Of a stretch of 64,000 nucleotides of DNA, positions 24,055 through 38,080 are shown piece after piece; the first letter of the stretch is position 1, and each line of letters opens with the position of its first letter. Below the pieces are notes generated by a model. That model ran no database searches, had not been told where the DNA came from, and saw only the letters and a list, made by a program, of their open reading frames with translations. The position numbers and the translations under genes are program-made. The stretch is from NCBI RefSeq assembly GCF_000327385.1, contig NW_008710427.1:124001-188000 (forward strand), written 5' to 3'. Origin of the DNA: Lottia gigantea. Lineage: Eukaryota > Mollusca > Gastropoda > Lottiidae.

Positions 24055-27000
24055 CTGAAAAAATAAATACGACGTTCAATTATTCAACGCACCAATTTCC
24101 ACAAATAAGTAGGCTATTCCAATGAAATACAGAAGTTTAAGATTTATTTTTAGTTGTTTAACATTGTGAGACCCATGATAAGAATAATTTTTATTATATT
24201 AAAAATCTGATAGTTTCCACATAAAATTAAATTATAGCTTCAGAGTAGTCGATTCCGAAAGAGAATTGAAATCCAAAAAACATATTCTACAATCGACTAT
24301 TTTTCAATTGTTATTTCAAATTTCCTGTCTAAAATAGCAATAACATGTATCATTTATCATTTCCGACAGGTTTTATAATGTTCAGACAATAGTGAACAGT
24401 GGGATGTCCCGACAGATTATGAACAGTATTGCTCAGTTATGACCAGAATGTATTTAATTTGGTCTGATAAATCACCATCAAAGAGCTAACAGTTGAAGAT
24501 TCGAATATCAGGGGTTAAAAATTTATATATCCGATATAAGGTAAATAAAGTATGATTTATAACTTGAGCTACAAGAAATGAGAAAATAAATAGTCGTTAG
24601 TAACGATATTGTAAAACACTGTAAGGAAAGCGTTGAGCGTTGAATATGTGACAAGTATTTTTTAAAAGAGTATAAATGATCTTTTGTTCAGATTTTCCAT
24701 TAGCTCTCAAATTTTCCCCGAAAGACTGACTTGCCAGCATGAAGACTTTCAATGTAGTGAATTAAGCAAGTTTGGTGATAATTAAACCTGTCCGTGTCAC
24801 ATTATTACCTATCTCAAATCTGACAAGTTTCTATAGAACATCACAATGTGACTTTCCATACACGTGGAGGGTAAATGGCTCTCTTCTGACACATGAACAA
24901 TCATCTCCTATTAGATGCATTTTCATTTGATAACATTTTATAACACATATGGCGCGAAACCTGCCACCAACAGCGTTTAACATATTAGCTTAAGATATAT
25001 GTAATTTAAAGGCTAAATTACTTTTATTTATGGATAGAGCATAATTTTCCTTGTGAAAGCAAATTTCACAGAAAATATTTGCTGATAATATGCTAAGCAA
25101 AGTAACATACATCCACTACAATTTTGTTAAATTAGGATATTTGAAAGACCTATCGACTTCCAATGGTATGGAATGTCTTTAACCGAAAATATCATTTTCT
25201 TGCATCAGTTATTGTCAAATTTGATACAAACTATCCTTTCTAGAAAACAAACTATGGCACTACTAACATCAAATATTTTTTCTGAAACTTCAGCACTGAT
25301 TAATAAATAAGTGTATTTTCCATACCTTACTTACTGACCGACAAGCTATAACAACAGCTTTAAAACGGTTACAGTACTATACAATGAATACTAAACTTTT
25401 ACAAAGATCAAGCAAGAATCTTTATATATATGAGAAATAAGTCAAATATATCAACTATTCGATAAAATGGCAACATTGTTTAACCAGTTTACTTTTGAAA
25501 GAACTGCTTACAAAATTACAAACTGTGCTTACATTATATATTTTGAGGCATCTCGATTTCACTTTGATCGAGTTTAATATTCTGTATTTTGTGTTATTGG
25601 AATTTCTGACACAGTGGGGTATTGAAATAATGATAAATGTTTGCTTTTGGACATAAAATGTTATCATTGTTTGATGTTCAAGATTCTAATAGTTGAAAAG
25701 GCTGATAGCATATTATTCAAGCTTTCACCGTAACAAGTGAACGCATTAATAACAGATTGCCAAATTATTTACCGTGTGGCAGTTTGCTGATGTAATTGCT
25801 TCAATGAGATCATGACGTTAATAATTAAGAAGGATGAGATGGTAATTAAAACTCTTAGTAGAATCACCTGTCTGTGTAGACTTGGTAGGGCATTTCACAT
25901 GTAGTTCAGATTATCGTTTTTCTGATCAAAGGTCGTATGTGAGGGATTTGTTAGTACTATAACTATCATTGAAGCAAACACAAGAAGACCCTTTACACCT
26001 TTTGTCAACCTTTAAACACCTCTTAACGGACGATGATATTCGACCCCTCCTCTCTCAATTGGGCTAATTTAAATCTAAAGATGGACTTTTATGTTGCAGT
26101 TAGAACCCAAACGAGTACGCGTGCTTATAATTAAGGGGATATTAAACAAGCTAATATAGAGGTAATGGAGAAAGTGGCTAAACGGGGTCGAAAATTTCAA
26201 GATATCACGTACTTGAATCCTTATAACGTGCTGCGGAAATACGCCGATCGGGTTTACAGGGTATTCATTTCACAATAACTTCATTTAATTTGAATAGAGT
26301 ATATTATACTTTTCTAATTTGTCAACGATCGTAGCCCCAAATTGCTTGTTTGGTTATTTGTTTTTCAAGAGGCGAGAAAGTGTAACTAGCTTCAGTACTG
26401 AACACGTAGCGTAGGTCAGCACCGACTGTTAAACACTACTTTCTATTAAGGGTGTTTAACAACACGAATTAGTGAATAGAAAGATCAGAGACAAGGTTAA
26501 CAATTACTGGAGAATGAAACTGATATTAGCCGAGAAGCCATGGCAATAGCAAGATGTTTCACGTACTAAATTCCTGGCTTTGTGTTAGTGATACGTACAA
26601 TGAGCTGGGTTAGTCCGTCACCTAGTTGTTCACTCACGTTCTTTTATTCACCCTTTCCACCCAGTTCAAATCATCCAAACTTTACTTCTAATCTGTTCCC
26701 ACACCCAATAATATTACAGGCTTACAAGAAGGAGTTCTTTGGGATGTACAATGTACAGTACGTTACAAACCATTTCCAACTTCAATTTAAAATTTCAAAA
26801 TTGTATATCCTGTCGATTTTAGCAGATGGTGATTGTGAAAAAAGAAAACCATCGTTGTTAATTAAAGTTTGAATGCTACTTTGAAAATGTCTTAACCAAT
26901 AAAATGTCTTGAAAATCCAGATATTATGTACCGCGGTCACAAAAATCAAAATATAAAGGTTTTCTTTCATTTGTTTTGTGTATCGGGGACACTGATAGCT

Positions 27001-30000
27001 TCAAAATATGCTAAATCACATAAGGCCCTTCGCGATTAGTGACGTCATCAAACAGATAGTTTTAGTGAAATTGCAGGAACCACAGAGGACTGATTGAAAA
27101 TTGGACATGGACATTAGCTGACATGGAAAAAGCATTTTGTCGTTCGGACAATAAACCGAGACCCCATGTGCTTCAGTCTGTGCACGTTAAAGATCCCTCG
27201 ACAGTTGGAAATCGAAAAGGAGCAAGCTAATGCCGCTGTCCTGGAAAAATTTCCCACGCATAGCATTGCCCATCTTTATTAGTACATTTGGTGCAGAAAA
27301 GTAGGACGTAAAACTCCATTCATTTCATTTCTTCAACCGTCTTAGTAGATATAGTTCTCTATCTCACTGATACATCTTTTATAACCTAATACTATTATAT
27401 ATATCATTAAGATCTCCCTTATTGAGACAACTTTAGCAACAACAAAAAACTATTAAGAGTTTATTCTAAAGTTTTGACGAGGGTGGGATAATTTTTCCTA
27501 GCTCAAGTACCCATTAATCAACCAAGAATTCTCTTATTCAAATAAAAGTGACAATTTAAGCGAAACATGTCTGAATGCTTTTCTGTTTTGCCAATTATTC
27601 ACTTATTTAACATGCCCCTATTAGGCAATTGGTTTTTATTTTTTCTATCGCCTACCGCATGTTCATTGACAGGTGCCCAAATAAGCAATTGTTATCTAAG
27701 TAGATTTTCAAGCACTTATGCCTAAAGATATATATACTTGAAAATGAAAAACGTCACCCCGAAACTCCTACACATTTTGATGAAATACTTGAAAATCTTT
27801 TAATAACACATAATTAAAATATTCTATACCTGTAGACTGTCAGTGTGTACAGGTTGTGGTATAAAGGATCTATCACAGGCCAGAATAAAAGAAAGAAAAT
27901 AGTACGAATGAAGAAGTGCTCATTATGTTGAGTTTAAAAACTTATGAAAAATTTCAACAAGATAGAAAAATAAACACTAGTAAAGTGGCAATGTGTCATT
28001 TAAAGATATGTTAGAATTGTAAGAATTGAATATAGGATGACTGTATGCAGTCCTATTGAATATAACCTCTTGTTTTATGTTGAGTCTCTCGTAGCATGAT
28101 TCGGCCTGGTAAAATCAACGAACTGTCACCAATTACAGAATGTAAGGTGTTTATTTTATAATAGTGAAGAGATTTTGATATCTTCTTGTAGCATTTAGTA
28201 ACGTCTTTATTGTTCTGCCTATTCTTTACAAGTCTATGTTAAGCACGTTGAGTAAACTACTAATTACATTCACTAGTTTTAAATGAGATTAATTCACACT
28301 GTTTTCTTCATGTGAAAATAATTTACCACTAATTCTGCGTTAAAACCAGACCTAATTTCCGCTTAAGCCATAGTCGAAATATTGGGAACGTGCGTCCCTT
28401 CAAATACAGAGTCTCGCTTGAATCAATACCTGAATACACAACGGAATTTTCATTAGAGAGACACATTACGCCTGATATCTAACCAAGCTATTGCCGCGTG
28501 TATTCTGGTTCCAATAAGTTACAGAACTTTGCAGGGAAAAGCACGTGCAACAAGCATAAGCGTGCGTATTACTTCCGGTGACATCGTCAAGACTGAAAGC
28601 AAAGTTTCGATTTTCAAGATGGCGATATGAGTTTCTGATAAAGACAGGAAAATAGGGAGAAATGTAAATATTTTGGTGGATTAATGGTAAACTTATGAGT
28701 GTGTAATAATGAATAAAGTAGGGAATAATAACATACTAATAATGGCAATATTTTCTATAATAATGATTAATCTGGCAACACTGTCTTTCAATCAATTCAC
28801 AATATTCCATTATTAGAAAATATTTTCTTCCCAATGCAAATCTCATGTTTATTGAATATGATTTAACCGTGCGATGTCTTTTAAATAATAATCTTTTCTC
28901 ATACATGGATTGCTTCGTGGGAAAAAGTGTAGGAAACAGTCAATCTGCCAAACTAGATTAGAACGATTCATTCCTTACATTCAGTTATGGTATCAGTTAG
29001 TCGTTGAATACCAAAATGTAAAACTTGTATAGGATGTCTTCAGACGTAAATTATTGTTCTTTCCATATTCCAGGAAGTACCGAAAAAGGACAAAGAGAAA
29101 CGACCCAACCCAATTTCTAAGAGTCCGTGGATTTTGGGTATGAATTTTAGATAGGCCTACCTTTATGTATACCAATAAAAATGAATACGAACCTGAGTTT
29201 CAGTTAAACTTAATTTCCCAGCCAAATCTTTTCTTTCTTGACCAACAACGTAATGATTTTTTTCAAAAGCATCTTCTAGTTTTAATAATTGTGATGGTGA
29301 AAAAGCTGTTCTGATTCTTTTTGGTTTTCTATACGGGTGGAATAACATGCTAGCATCGTGGACACCTGGAAGTAATCAAAATACAAAATCATTTCTTAGC
29401 AGATAGTACCAGGGATTTATGAACAATATTATAGTGCTATTCTGGTGAATATATCATTTGATTGGGTGCACATTTCGACTTTAAAACTCACGATATAACT
29501 AACAGAATTCGACACTCGTATCAGAGAATAACCATGTTAATCAAATTGTATTGCTCTATAAATACAAAATACAAGACAAATCTGCAGACCTGTACATTCC
29601 TAGAGATATCCTCTGTATACGATGTAAGTATTTGTCAAAAAAGAGTTTCAAATGTCTAATCGAAAGTAATAGATGCAACCTACACGCGTAATGTTACAAA
29701 ATAATTTAATCATAAAAATTGTGGTGAATTTAAAAGAAAACATTATGCCGCAAAAACCAGGACCAGCTGTCATAGAGCTGAAAACTCAAGCAAAAAAATA
29801 AGAAAAGCTACATTAGAAAGTTGACGTTTAAAATTTCGGTTGATTTAATAACGATTTAGATATGACACCCAGCGTGGAAGATGGTTGAATCTCTGGGTTC
29901 ACATGACTTATTTTGATGAAAAATAATTTATTAGTAATTAGTAACATACGATGTTAGGTATTGTACACCATTTTAAACTAATGGCTAATAAATTTCTTAC

Positions 30001-33000
30001 CAGTGAACCTAAAATGTTCTTAATGCCTCATTACGTCATGACAAAACACTTTAAGATATTAGACGTTTATTAGATGCGCACACAGGTATTTTCACAGCAT
30101 TTCTCAACTCGCAACTAAAATAATGTTTAATTCTCCGTGTTAAAATCTATTATCACATCATAATGTACATACAAGCTAATTTAAACCTGATATTCATAGG
30201 CGATATTGTGAGCAGAGACGTCATTTATTACTTTCATATTTCAATATGCGTCAAATTAAATTTTAAATATTTTTTGTATCTGAACTATAATAGTTATACA
30301 TCATCATTTCTTTCAAGTTGCACCTAAACACATCCTAAAACAACCGCGTATTCATTTGGTTCAAATAACACCCTCAGATAAAGAATAATTTATTGTTTTA
30401 TGGTGAAAACAAATGTAATGTAGCCAGGTCTATCTAGAATAGTCAGACCACCAGAGTGGGAGTAGGTACCATCTTATCTCACATCAGGCGTATTTTTCAT
30501 CTCATAATTCTAACCTTTATCATGTTAATCTTGCTACGTTACAAATTGTACCTACTCCTTTCTAAATAGTTTAACTTAAGAATTAGAAATAGTTTAAATA
30601 ATACTGAAGGGAAATTTAAATTCTGAAACGATGCCAATAAATATTATTTTGGTGAACTTGATAAACTCTTCCTTGGTAGAGCTCGGTCCATAAAAATATA
30701 ATGACACAATATATATTTGACAACGTTAATAAAATAATTAACCTTAAATCAAAGGTATACCACCTCTTAGGATGACCAAAATATTTAAAATTTTGACTTA
30801 AATGGGTCTTTGTACATTAGTGGACTTACCTGGTGTAATAACTAACAAAACTAAGTAATAATTCATTAAACTGTGTAATTTTGAAACACGCTTAGAAACG
30901 GATTGGATTCATGGTCTTAGATAGAGATTCTATTCTTTAGTCATGTCACCTGGTAAGTCCAACTGATGAATATAATATAGGCGACACTTTTTTGGTTTGA
31001 GACTTTAAATTTTATGTTTATTCTAAAAGATGGTGTATCTTAAAAGTTTTTGTTAAAGTGATACTACGTCTTAGAATTAACATAAAATTCAAGAATTTTA
31101 AACTTGGCCAAAAAAGAGCCAGTAAATATACCTGGTGTCATAAATAACATAACAGGATCCTTTTATAATCCGATAAATCCAAAAAACTTAATTATCTATA
31201 AATATCAATTAAAAATTGAAAAACGCTTAATATCAAGATTAAGCATTTTTCAATAATTACTTAGTGTTATGAATTTTCCAATTTCCAGATTTTTCAGGGA
31301 TTCTGTTGTAACTTTATGACACCAGGTAAGTTCACTGATGAATATATACTCATATTGACCATTCTTGAGAATTCAAATTTGATGTTCATTCTAAGAAGTA
31401 ATATCACTTTAAAGGATATAACAATAAAGACCCATGTGTAACCTTCCCATTCATTCGCAGTAATATTTCTTGATCAGTCTCTAATGTTTACATCACTCAC
31501 TTGTATATATGCATGTTTTTCTTATGAGGATTGTTCTGTTAAAGGCAAACTAATAACCTTTATTGTCTTTTATTGTGGACATCACGATAAAATGACAAAT
31601 TTTGCATCTTTTGTGATTCCATAAATTCTCTATAAATGTACATTGTTTATGGCAACAAATGACTTTAAATGTTCAAAAAAGCTAATATTTAATACGAAAC
31701 ATGTTAGAAAAATTTTGTACAGGTTACTTCATTTGAGATCAGGGGTAATATTATTTTTGTGTTTTGTTCAATTCGATCAAGATAAGAATAATTTAATTAC
31801 TATCACGGTATCCCAAGACTCCGTGGTCAGTCTGATGGTCATTATGTGGTCACTTTCTATTTGATATGTCGATTATGTTATCTGAAACAGGCACTGTTTT
31901 ATCAGTAGAGTATCAAGCAATGTCAAATTAGAAATATTTATGGAATTTTGTATTGTTACAGTAAAATTCATGCAGAACCTACATCTATTGAATTGTCCTT
32001 GCCTTAATACCATCTATAGGGGAGATTGTGTGTCCAATGGTATTTTATTTTGTATTTGTATTTTATAAATGAATAATAAAACTTATAATTCTGTCTATAT
32101 TTATTCATGTGTATATTATATTTTCTGTTATATTTGCTTTCTGAACAATTTGTGTGTAATTTAAATGGAATTTGATCGTGTTGCCAACGTACTATGTCCA
32201 TTGAATTCTAATTTGGTAGGTATATTTCCTACAGAAATTCCAAAGAGTCATGTAAAACCTTTAGATAGTTAATTTAAGTTTCAAATAACATGACACAATC
32301 TGTTTCATCCTAATTTTTAACTTTTAACTTTCTATATTTTGTTTCTATGGTAAATGTAATAAATTAAAATTCATATAGATTCTGATGGCAATTGTTAATT
32401 TATAGTGTAATTCATTTTAAGAAAGATTTCGTACGAAAATTTTTTTAAACCAGTTTTCATTTTAATTGTTAATATTAATATTTTCACCTAACACCTTAAT
32501 TTTGAATTCTTTTTTTATAAAAAATTTTCAACCAGGATGTTTCCGTACGTTTCAATAATTAAGTTGAAATATTTTCTAGTATTTTAAAAGATAACTTGCT
32601 TTTTCTTCATTTTCTTACTTGCTGCCATAGAATACTTTGAAATATAAACTCGCTCTTGAATTTTTAAGCTTGTCTTTAAAAGAAAAAATGATTTTGATAA
32701 CTTCTTTATTGTGGTGCTTGTTATTTCAATAAAAGAATTATTTATTCAAAAGTAAAATTTATATTTGGTAGATACTCTATTAAAATGAATAGATATCATT
32801 TAAACGGCAAGTTTTCATTATAGATTATTTAAACTTCGAAAATACAGTATTTTTTTTTATTTCAAGATTGCCTGTGATAGAAGTATTTATATCTGTGTAT
32901 AAATGGGGTAGAATTATACATTATGGTAACACAATGATTTCTTATAAAAAAACAATAACTTTCGGATATTTTAATGATTTAAGTTATCAAAAATTTACTA

Positions 33001-34085
33001 AAATAATATTAGCTATGAAGATACCGAGCTGACATACTCAGTCGGAGAGCGGCACAATGTAGGGTTTGTCCCTATTTTTCATTATATCAGTTGTCCTTGC
33101 TGGAAAGTTTGGGAGTGGTCTTTTGCCATTGACTAGGAAATAATTGGCAGTTTCGAGAATTATTAAGGACAAAATACTATTTAAATGAACCAAAAGAATA
33201 CATGTGAGGTTCTTATCTGTATCTTATGTCTATCAGTTATTGAGTGTCATTTTCTTAGTGAAAATATGTTAAAATTCTAGACTCCAATAATATTGTCAGG
33301 TTACTAGGAGAATCCCTAGAAATCTAGATCTAGCCTACACGGATGAATAACTGTCAGAGTGTTATTAAAGTTCAAAGCATTCTTTATACACAGTATGACT
33401 ATTCAAAGTCTTTTATTGATTAAAAAGTGGATAGCAGACTAAAAATCTTAGAAATAGACTTTGTGTAAGCAATGCATGTAGCCTTGCAGCAATTCAATGT
33501 AATGTTTTCCCCAATACTATAGGTTAATTGTAAAGGAAACACCTATTAAAGCAAAGTCAAGCTTTTTCAAGGGAAACTTGCGTATAGTACGATACCATTT
33601 CGTTAAGTATAAAGGTGAAACAAAATATAAAACTCACCTGGAAATGGATAACTAAAACAAGGATTTTGTCTGGTCATTAACAGAGGGTAGAGATGTAAGG
33701 ACGGATCACGAGGTCCGTGTAAAAGATTAGGATTAACAGGAAGGTTATTTGGAATTAATGGATTATGTGACAGATGCTGCATTGTTTCTAACTGAGAACC
33801 CATCAGTCCCCATGCTGAACGCAGAGCTAGTAGTTCCTGATTCACACTATTATCTGGATACACATTTTTAAAGTTTATGGGTAGTCCTAAATGTGGTGGA
33901 GGTACACGTCCCATGAGACCCATGCTACCCATGTTAAATGTCTGTACTCTGGAATGCTCACTTCCGGTAGAACTTGACGACAATTTACTAGAAACTGTTG
34001 TCTTAGATTCTGTAGTTTGGGGTCCTATTAATGAGTCTATTGAAAATCCGGTCGATCTCTTCGCTGTTGGTACCACTGGCTTCAT
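23875..34085 (-). CDS. emx: emx-B: second Emx/ems-family homeobox transcription factor, 3 coding exons
   Basis: The coding exons are 33638-34085, 29193-29365 and 23875-24054 (801 nt, 266 residues), with matching phases. Residues 13-21 read GFSIDSLIG, aligning with emx-[12 protein letters not shown] at about 131-140 resembles the family hexapeptide region. The homeodomain spans about 164-223, with W211, Q213 and N214 at canonical positions 48, 50 and 51. The flank [16 protein letters not shown] is very close to Drosophila E5/ems. After the homeodomain the tail is short, acidic and Ser-rich. The start is [12 protein letters not shown] at 34085. Odd feature: position 56 of the homeodomain is Cys (RRTKCKR), where Emx proteins have Tyr, Phe or His. 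The introns (about 5.1 and 4.3 kb) are larger than those of emx-A. Role from the family: anterior and neural patterning, in the nucleus. Confidence 0.93.
24055..29192 (-). other. emx-B intron 2
   Basis: A 5.1-kb intron after homeodomain residue 44. It holds the dispersed repeat at about 27.1-27.3 kb. No other gene was recognised. Confidence 0.75.
27066..27330 (+). repeat. Dispersed SINE-like repeat
   Basis: The segment with TTGTCGTTCGGAC, GTGCACGTTAAAGATCCC, CCTGGAAAAATTTCCC and a terminal AGGACGTAAAACTCC matches the layout of a short interspersed repeat I know from molluscan and other marine invertebrate DNA. The 40 bp before it (GTGAAATTGCAGGAAC ... CTGATTGAAAATTGGA) recur at 51072-51112. 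No target-site duplication was defined, and the family name is uncertain. Confidence 0.45.
29193..29365 (-). CDS. emx: emx-B exon 2 (homeodomain residues 1-44)
   Basis: The acceptor is ACTTCCAG|GTGTCC and the donor ACTCAG|GTTCGT. It is 173 nt and encodes helices 1-2 up to TETQ. The donor is weak (GTTCGT), like the GTTAGT of emx-A at the same position. Confidence 0.94.
29366..33637 (-). other. emx-B intron 1
   Basis: A phase-1 intron of about 4.3 kb containing the nested fold-back element at 30.8-31.4 kb. The remainder is AT-rich with no gene recognised. Confidence 0.75.
30776..31440. mobile_element. Nested fold-back / MITE-like element
   Basis: Four related arms alternate in orientation: GGACTTACCTGGTGT at 30822-30836, CACCTGGTAAGTCC at 30947-30960, TACCTGGTGTCATAAA at 31129-31144, and its exact inverse TTTATGACACCAGGTA at 31313-31328. 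An inner inverted pair (TTTTATGTTTATTCTAA and TTAGAATTAACATAAAA) surrounds about 31050. The outermost ends share ATGGGTCTTT and its inverse. There is no coding capacity. A partial relative lies at 52055-52150. Confidence 0.6.
33638..34085 (-). CDS. emx: emx-B exon 1
   Basis: Encodes residues 1-149 plus one base of codon 150. The donor is TTTCCAG|GTGAGT. It carries the eh1-like motif, then a Ser/Thr-rich linker and a Pro/Leu-rich region. Confidence 0.9.
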
Positions 34086-34469
34086 CCTGGTAAAAAATTT
34101 CCCATAGAATTTAAAACCTTTTAAATTAGTATCTTATTCCGAGTATTATTAAGTTGTAAACTATAAATACAGTTGTTTGAACTTTGAACTTGCGATTTGA
34201 TCGATACACCACAATAATAATTGACGTGTCGATTTTAGCTCATTAACCGAGCATTGTTAATTATAAAAATCACTATAAATGATCAAAATGTGTATTATTT
34301 ATTGTCCAATTTGGTCACAATTCAGAATTTTCACTTTTTCCCATTAACTTTGATATTTTATGACACTGTTAAAGAAGATTGACAAGATCGCCCAGTAAAT
34401 AATCATCTATAATAAAATGATGCGACCGACATGACAATTGTGTTTTATAATTCGGTAAATTTGTTATGA

Positions 34470-34500
34470 TGGCAAGTGAGCTCTGATTGGTCGATTGTAT
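34470..34500 (-). promoter_or_regulatory. CCAAT box upstream of emx-B
   Basis: CTGATTGGTCGATTG on the plus strand (ACCAATCAG on the gene strand) is about 400 bp upstream of the emx-B ATG. The context is less AT-rich than its surroundings. This is a candidate proximal promoter element only. Confidence 0.25.
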
Positions 34501-37197
34501 CATTGAGGCGTGAAAATAGCACGCGCTACCACATGGTTGCAGATGGGTATCACTATGACAGAGGACCCAAAATAAGAGCCGGTAGACACAAAATATATTG
34601 TAGCAAGGTGTTTTAGTTCCATCATTGGGCCAATTCCTAAAACGCTTCGAAATCATAATTTTTTCGTGATTTGAGTGGATATTCAAATTTATGCCCCTAA
34701 TTTAAGGGGTAAAATAAATTTAGTAACGTAAAACGGATCGGAAAATATTTTTAGAAAGTCCTTTTAGAATTTACCTTATTAGATTTATCAGTTAGGTATT
34801 TTCTACTTTCAAAATTTTTAAATAAACATTGCTGTGAACTTTGAATATTTTCTTTGTACCTAAAAGTTGAAATTCAATATTAAATAAATTATGATAATTA
34901 GGGACAGGTGAGCGAGTATCATCAAATTTTCTCAGCAAGATTTGGAAATGTGGCGGTAATCGATGGCAAAATAATTGTCACCATTGAAAGAAAAGATTGG
35001 TAAATAAAGTGCTCATTAATTATCTACACACCGTCCCTTAATAAATACCCGTCAAACTCCTAGTGCTTCTACTTAAACACCCCCGATTACTTTCACAGAT
35101 CGTATTACAATGCTAAAAGTCAAGATAATTTGTTTAAAATAAAAACTTAACAACTTAATTGTATGTCCATTAACATTCATGGTTCAACTAGTGTGATTGG
35201 AGCGAAAAGAGTTACGGCCCTTTACATAAAGAGTATGGATAAGATAAAAAGATCGTTTAATGCGTTAACAAGAAGTTAATCACTTTAATGTAATAATTGA
35301 AGTTAGTAAACATTTCATTTAGATTATAAACTTACAGTGTTTATCTAATTATCACAATAATTGTCATCTGAACATATAGTTCTTATCTTCATACGTCACA
35401 GCACAAAAACTTATCACCGTTTTATGATACGTAACGGTTAGCCTTTCTCTTTGATATAGTTATCAGTGGAATGATATTACTTCACAGAAAGACATTCCTG
35501 ATAATTTAATTTCTACCATAATAAACACAGACTAGAAACAATCAGTGAAATTCATTAAAACGTGCAATGAAGGAGTAGGTTCTGTCGGTGAGAAGTTTTC
35601 GACGGAAAAAATTCAGTTATCTACTATTATATTATGCAATTGTATTATTAACAGAGTGCGTTTTTATACTTCATTCAACTCTTTAATTGATATTTTAAAA
35701 TCATTTGACCGATATTCAAGTAGATGATTGTGTGGAGAAAGTTATTCTCTTTTTGTTTCAGATTTTTAATGAAAAATCAAACTTTTCATGAAAAAAAGCG
35801 TCAAGTTTCTCAACACAAAAATAATGTCGCTACCCGAAAATACTGTCTATCAATACACACAGAGCATTGTTATGTCCTTCTTTATTAGGCCGATGGTTAA
35901 ATTTCTACATTGTATGAAGTATTTTCACAGAACCCCATACTACCTATCTTACTCTGGTTTAGTTAAAATGAATCTATAGAATGCATAAGGAAATTGTTTC
36001 TAATTTTCAGACAATTAAAAACGGGCTTAGGTGTGGGCACATAATTATTCCCTGTTCAGTTTTTCATATTATTGACTTTCCATGTAATAACTTTTTATGT
36101 TCTATAAAGAACGAAATATAATGGTTGTTCTAACATAACAAAACCAAAGGGCATATGGTGCTATATTATCAAAGTGTTAATATTTGTTTTATTGTCTTTT
36201 AGTGAGACAATTCTGCATGATTTGTTATTTTCTAGTAAAATATTTCAAATTGTAGGCACAATATTCATAAATCAAAGCTGAAGAAATGTGGTAAGTGTCA
36301 GAAAAAATTCGACACTTTTAGAACGGCGTGTTAAATAGGTGTAAAATAGAGTATTCTTTTGTTTATGTTCTCTTTTCAATGATTTGATTAGGCTTTTAGA
36401 AATACCGAGCATTACCACATACTTACACTTGGGGGTTTATAATTTGTATGTCGTAATGTCATGATAATGATTAAATGAATTATTAGTGTTTGAGTAATAT
36501 ACGCAAAACGCGAATTTTTGTTTTGTGGAATCAATTAAGAATGATTTATTTAATTTTTTTGTTACGAGGTACACATTCTGATCGACGTTTTCTTTCTTTC
36601 TGACGCCATTTCTGACATTAGTACACCTTCATGAGTTTCTAGGAGTGACATATACATTAGACCACATTTTAGCTTAATGTATCTATTTAAGTCTGGGCAT
36701 TAATTAAGTAAAATATTACATATACAGTCGTCAAAACAAACAAAAGATGGGACAAAGAAAATATGAGTTCGTCATTTAGAAGTAAATTATACATGAAGGC
36801 TAAAACGAAACCATTTATTGAGCTCAATTACCACACTTGTCACATAAATTTGTGAAATTATTTCCCTTGACGGAAGAAACAGTGTGACAAATTATTACGG
36901 GATTTTGTCATTACAATTCATAAAGATCGCTTGCAAGACAGCATACACCCACTTACAGCTTTGTTTAACATCTCGGTGACTGAAACTGTGGTTTGCACAG
37001 TCCTTTATTATCAAGCCAATAGTCTTTCAGTTTCTTCTGGAATGTAATTTCAATAGCTAACATAGCGCAAAATGCCATCAGAAAAAATTGAACCTTTTGT
37101 GTTTTAAAGACTAAGGCTATAATGCAGGATGGCGATAGGATTAATCCTTTAAGGTCAATAAACAATCCCACCACACTTCATTCAACTCCAAAAAGGG
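34501..37197. other. Non-coding region upstream of emx-B
   Basis: No gene recognised. The minus-strand frame 34369-34686 (105 codons) overlaps the probable emx-B promoter/5' UTR and lacks any domain. The short frames at 35.5-36.0 and 37.0-37.2 kb are also unrecognised. Confidence 0.45.
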
Positions 37198-37672
37198 TAC
37201 GTTGGTCAGACGGAATTTGGTCAGGGAAATGCGGTCATAGTAATACGGGCACAAGGTTTTTTGGTCACGGAAATAAATCCATACCAGCAAAGTAGAATCG
37301 GAACTTAACAAAACACAATTTACCTCTCGAGTTGAGTTTCGATATACACAGGTCTTGTTAGGGTGCACAGTAACTTAGAAACATGGTCACAGTTATACGG
37401 GCACAAGGTTTTATGGTCACAGTAATACGACACAATGTATTTTGGTCACAATAATAACGGCACATGGTATTTTGGTCGCTGTAATACGGGCATACGGTAC
37501 TTTGATCACAGTTATACGGGCACAAGGTATTATGGTCACAGTAATACGGGCACAATGTATTTTGGTCACATAATAACGGCATATGGTATTTTGGTCGCAT
37601 GAATAAGGGGCATAAGGTAGTTTGATCACAGTTATACGGACACAAGGTTATTTGGTCACAGTAATACGAGAC
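37198..37672. repeat. 30-bp minisatellite
   Basis: About 14-15 imperfect copies built on TTTGGTCACAGTAATACGGG followed by CACAAGG. The 30-bp period keeps frames open, so the minus strand translates as 10-residue repeats (CDQNTLCPYY-like) in more than one frame. That is what a period divisible by three produces, not evidence of a gene. Confidence 0.9.
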
Positions 37673-38080
37673 CGAACCTTCCGTTTCTGATGTCGGTCAA
37701 AATGTGTGTCATGTTCACTACTCCTTACTATCAATGAATTAGAAAACTCTTTTCTATTAAAATTTTAATTGCCGTATCTCGATTCAGTAACAAAACATTT
37801 AAAACTAGCCCCGTTTCTACAGGCATAATAAATAATAGGCACATAAAAGTTTAATTGTCATGGTCAATAATAGTTATTTAAATATTTCTAAAAATTTCTC
37901 TAATTTAGGTATTCAGAGAATTTTAAACATAAGTACTCTCTCAGCTGAGAAAGTATTAAAGGGATATATCCATTTAAGATTTTAGAGAAAATACTACAAC
38001 ATATCTAACCCTACCCACCGCAATGTTACAACCTAAAATTCCTAACCACCTGGTTACCGGGTAGATTACAGGTAGATAGC

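Noticed and set aside
34369-34686. 105-codon minus-strand frame upstream of emx-B
   Set aside because: No family motif; it overlaps the probable promoter/5' UTR and lacks splice signals that would join it to emx-B.
36965-37174. 69-codon minus-strand frame with hydrophobic and Cys residues
   Set aside because: Looks somewhat protein-like, but no family, start context or splice signals could be assigned.
37358-37645. Cys-rich repeat frames (CDQNTLCPYY-like)
   Set aside because: By-product of the 30-bp minisatellite; open in more than one frame, as expected from the period.
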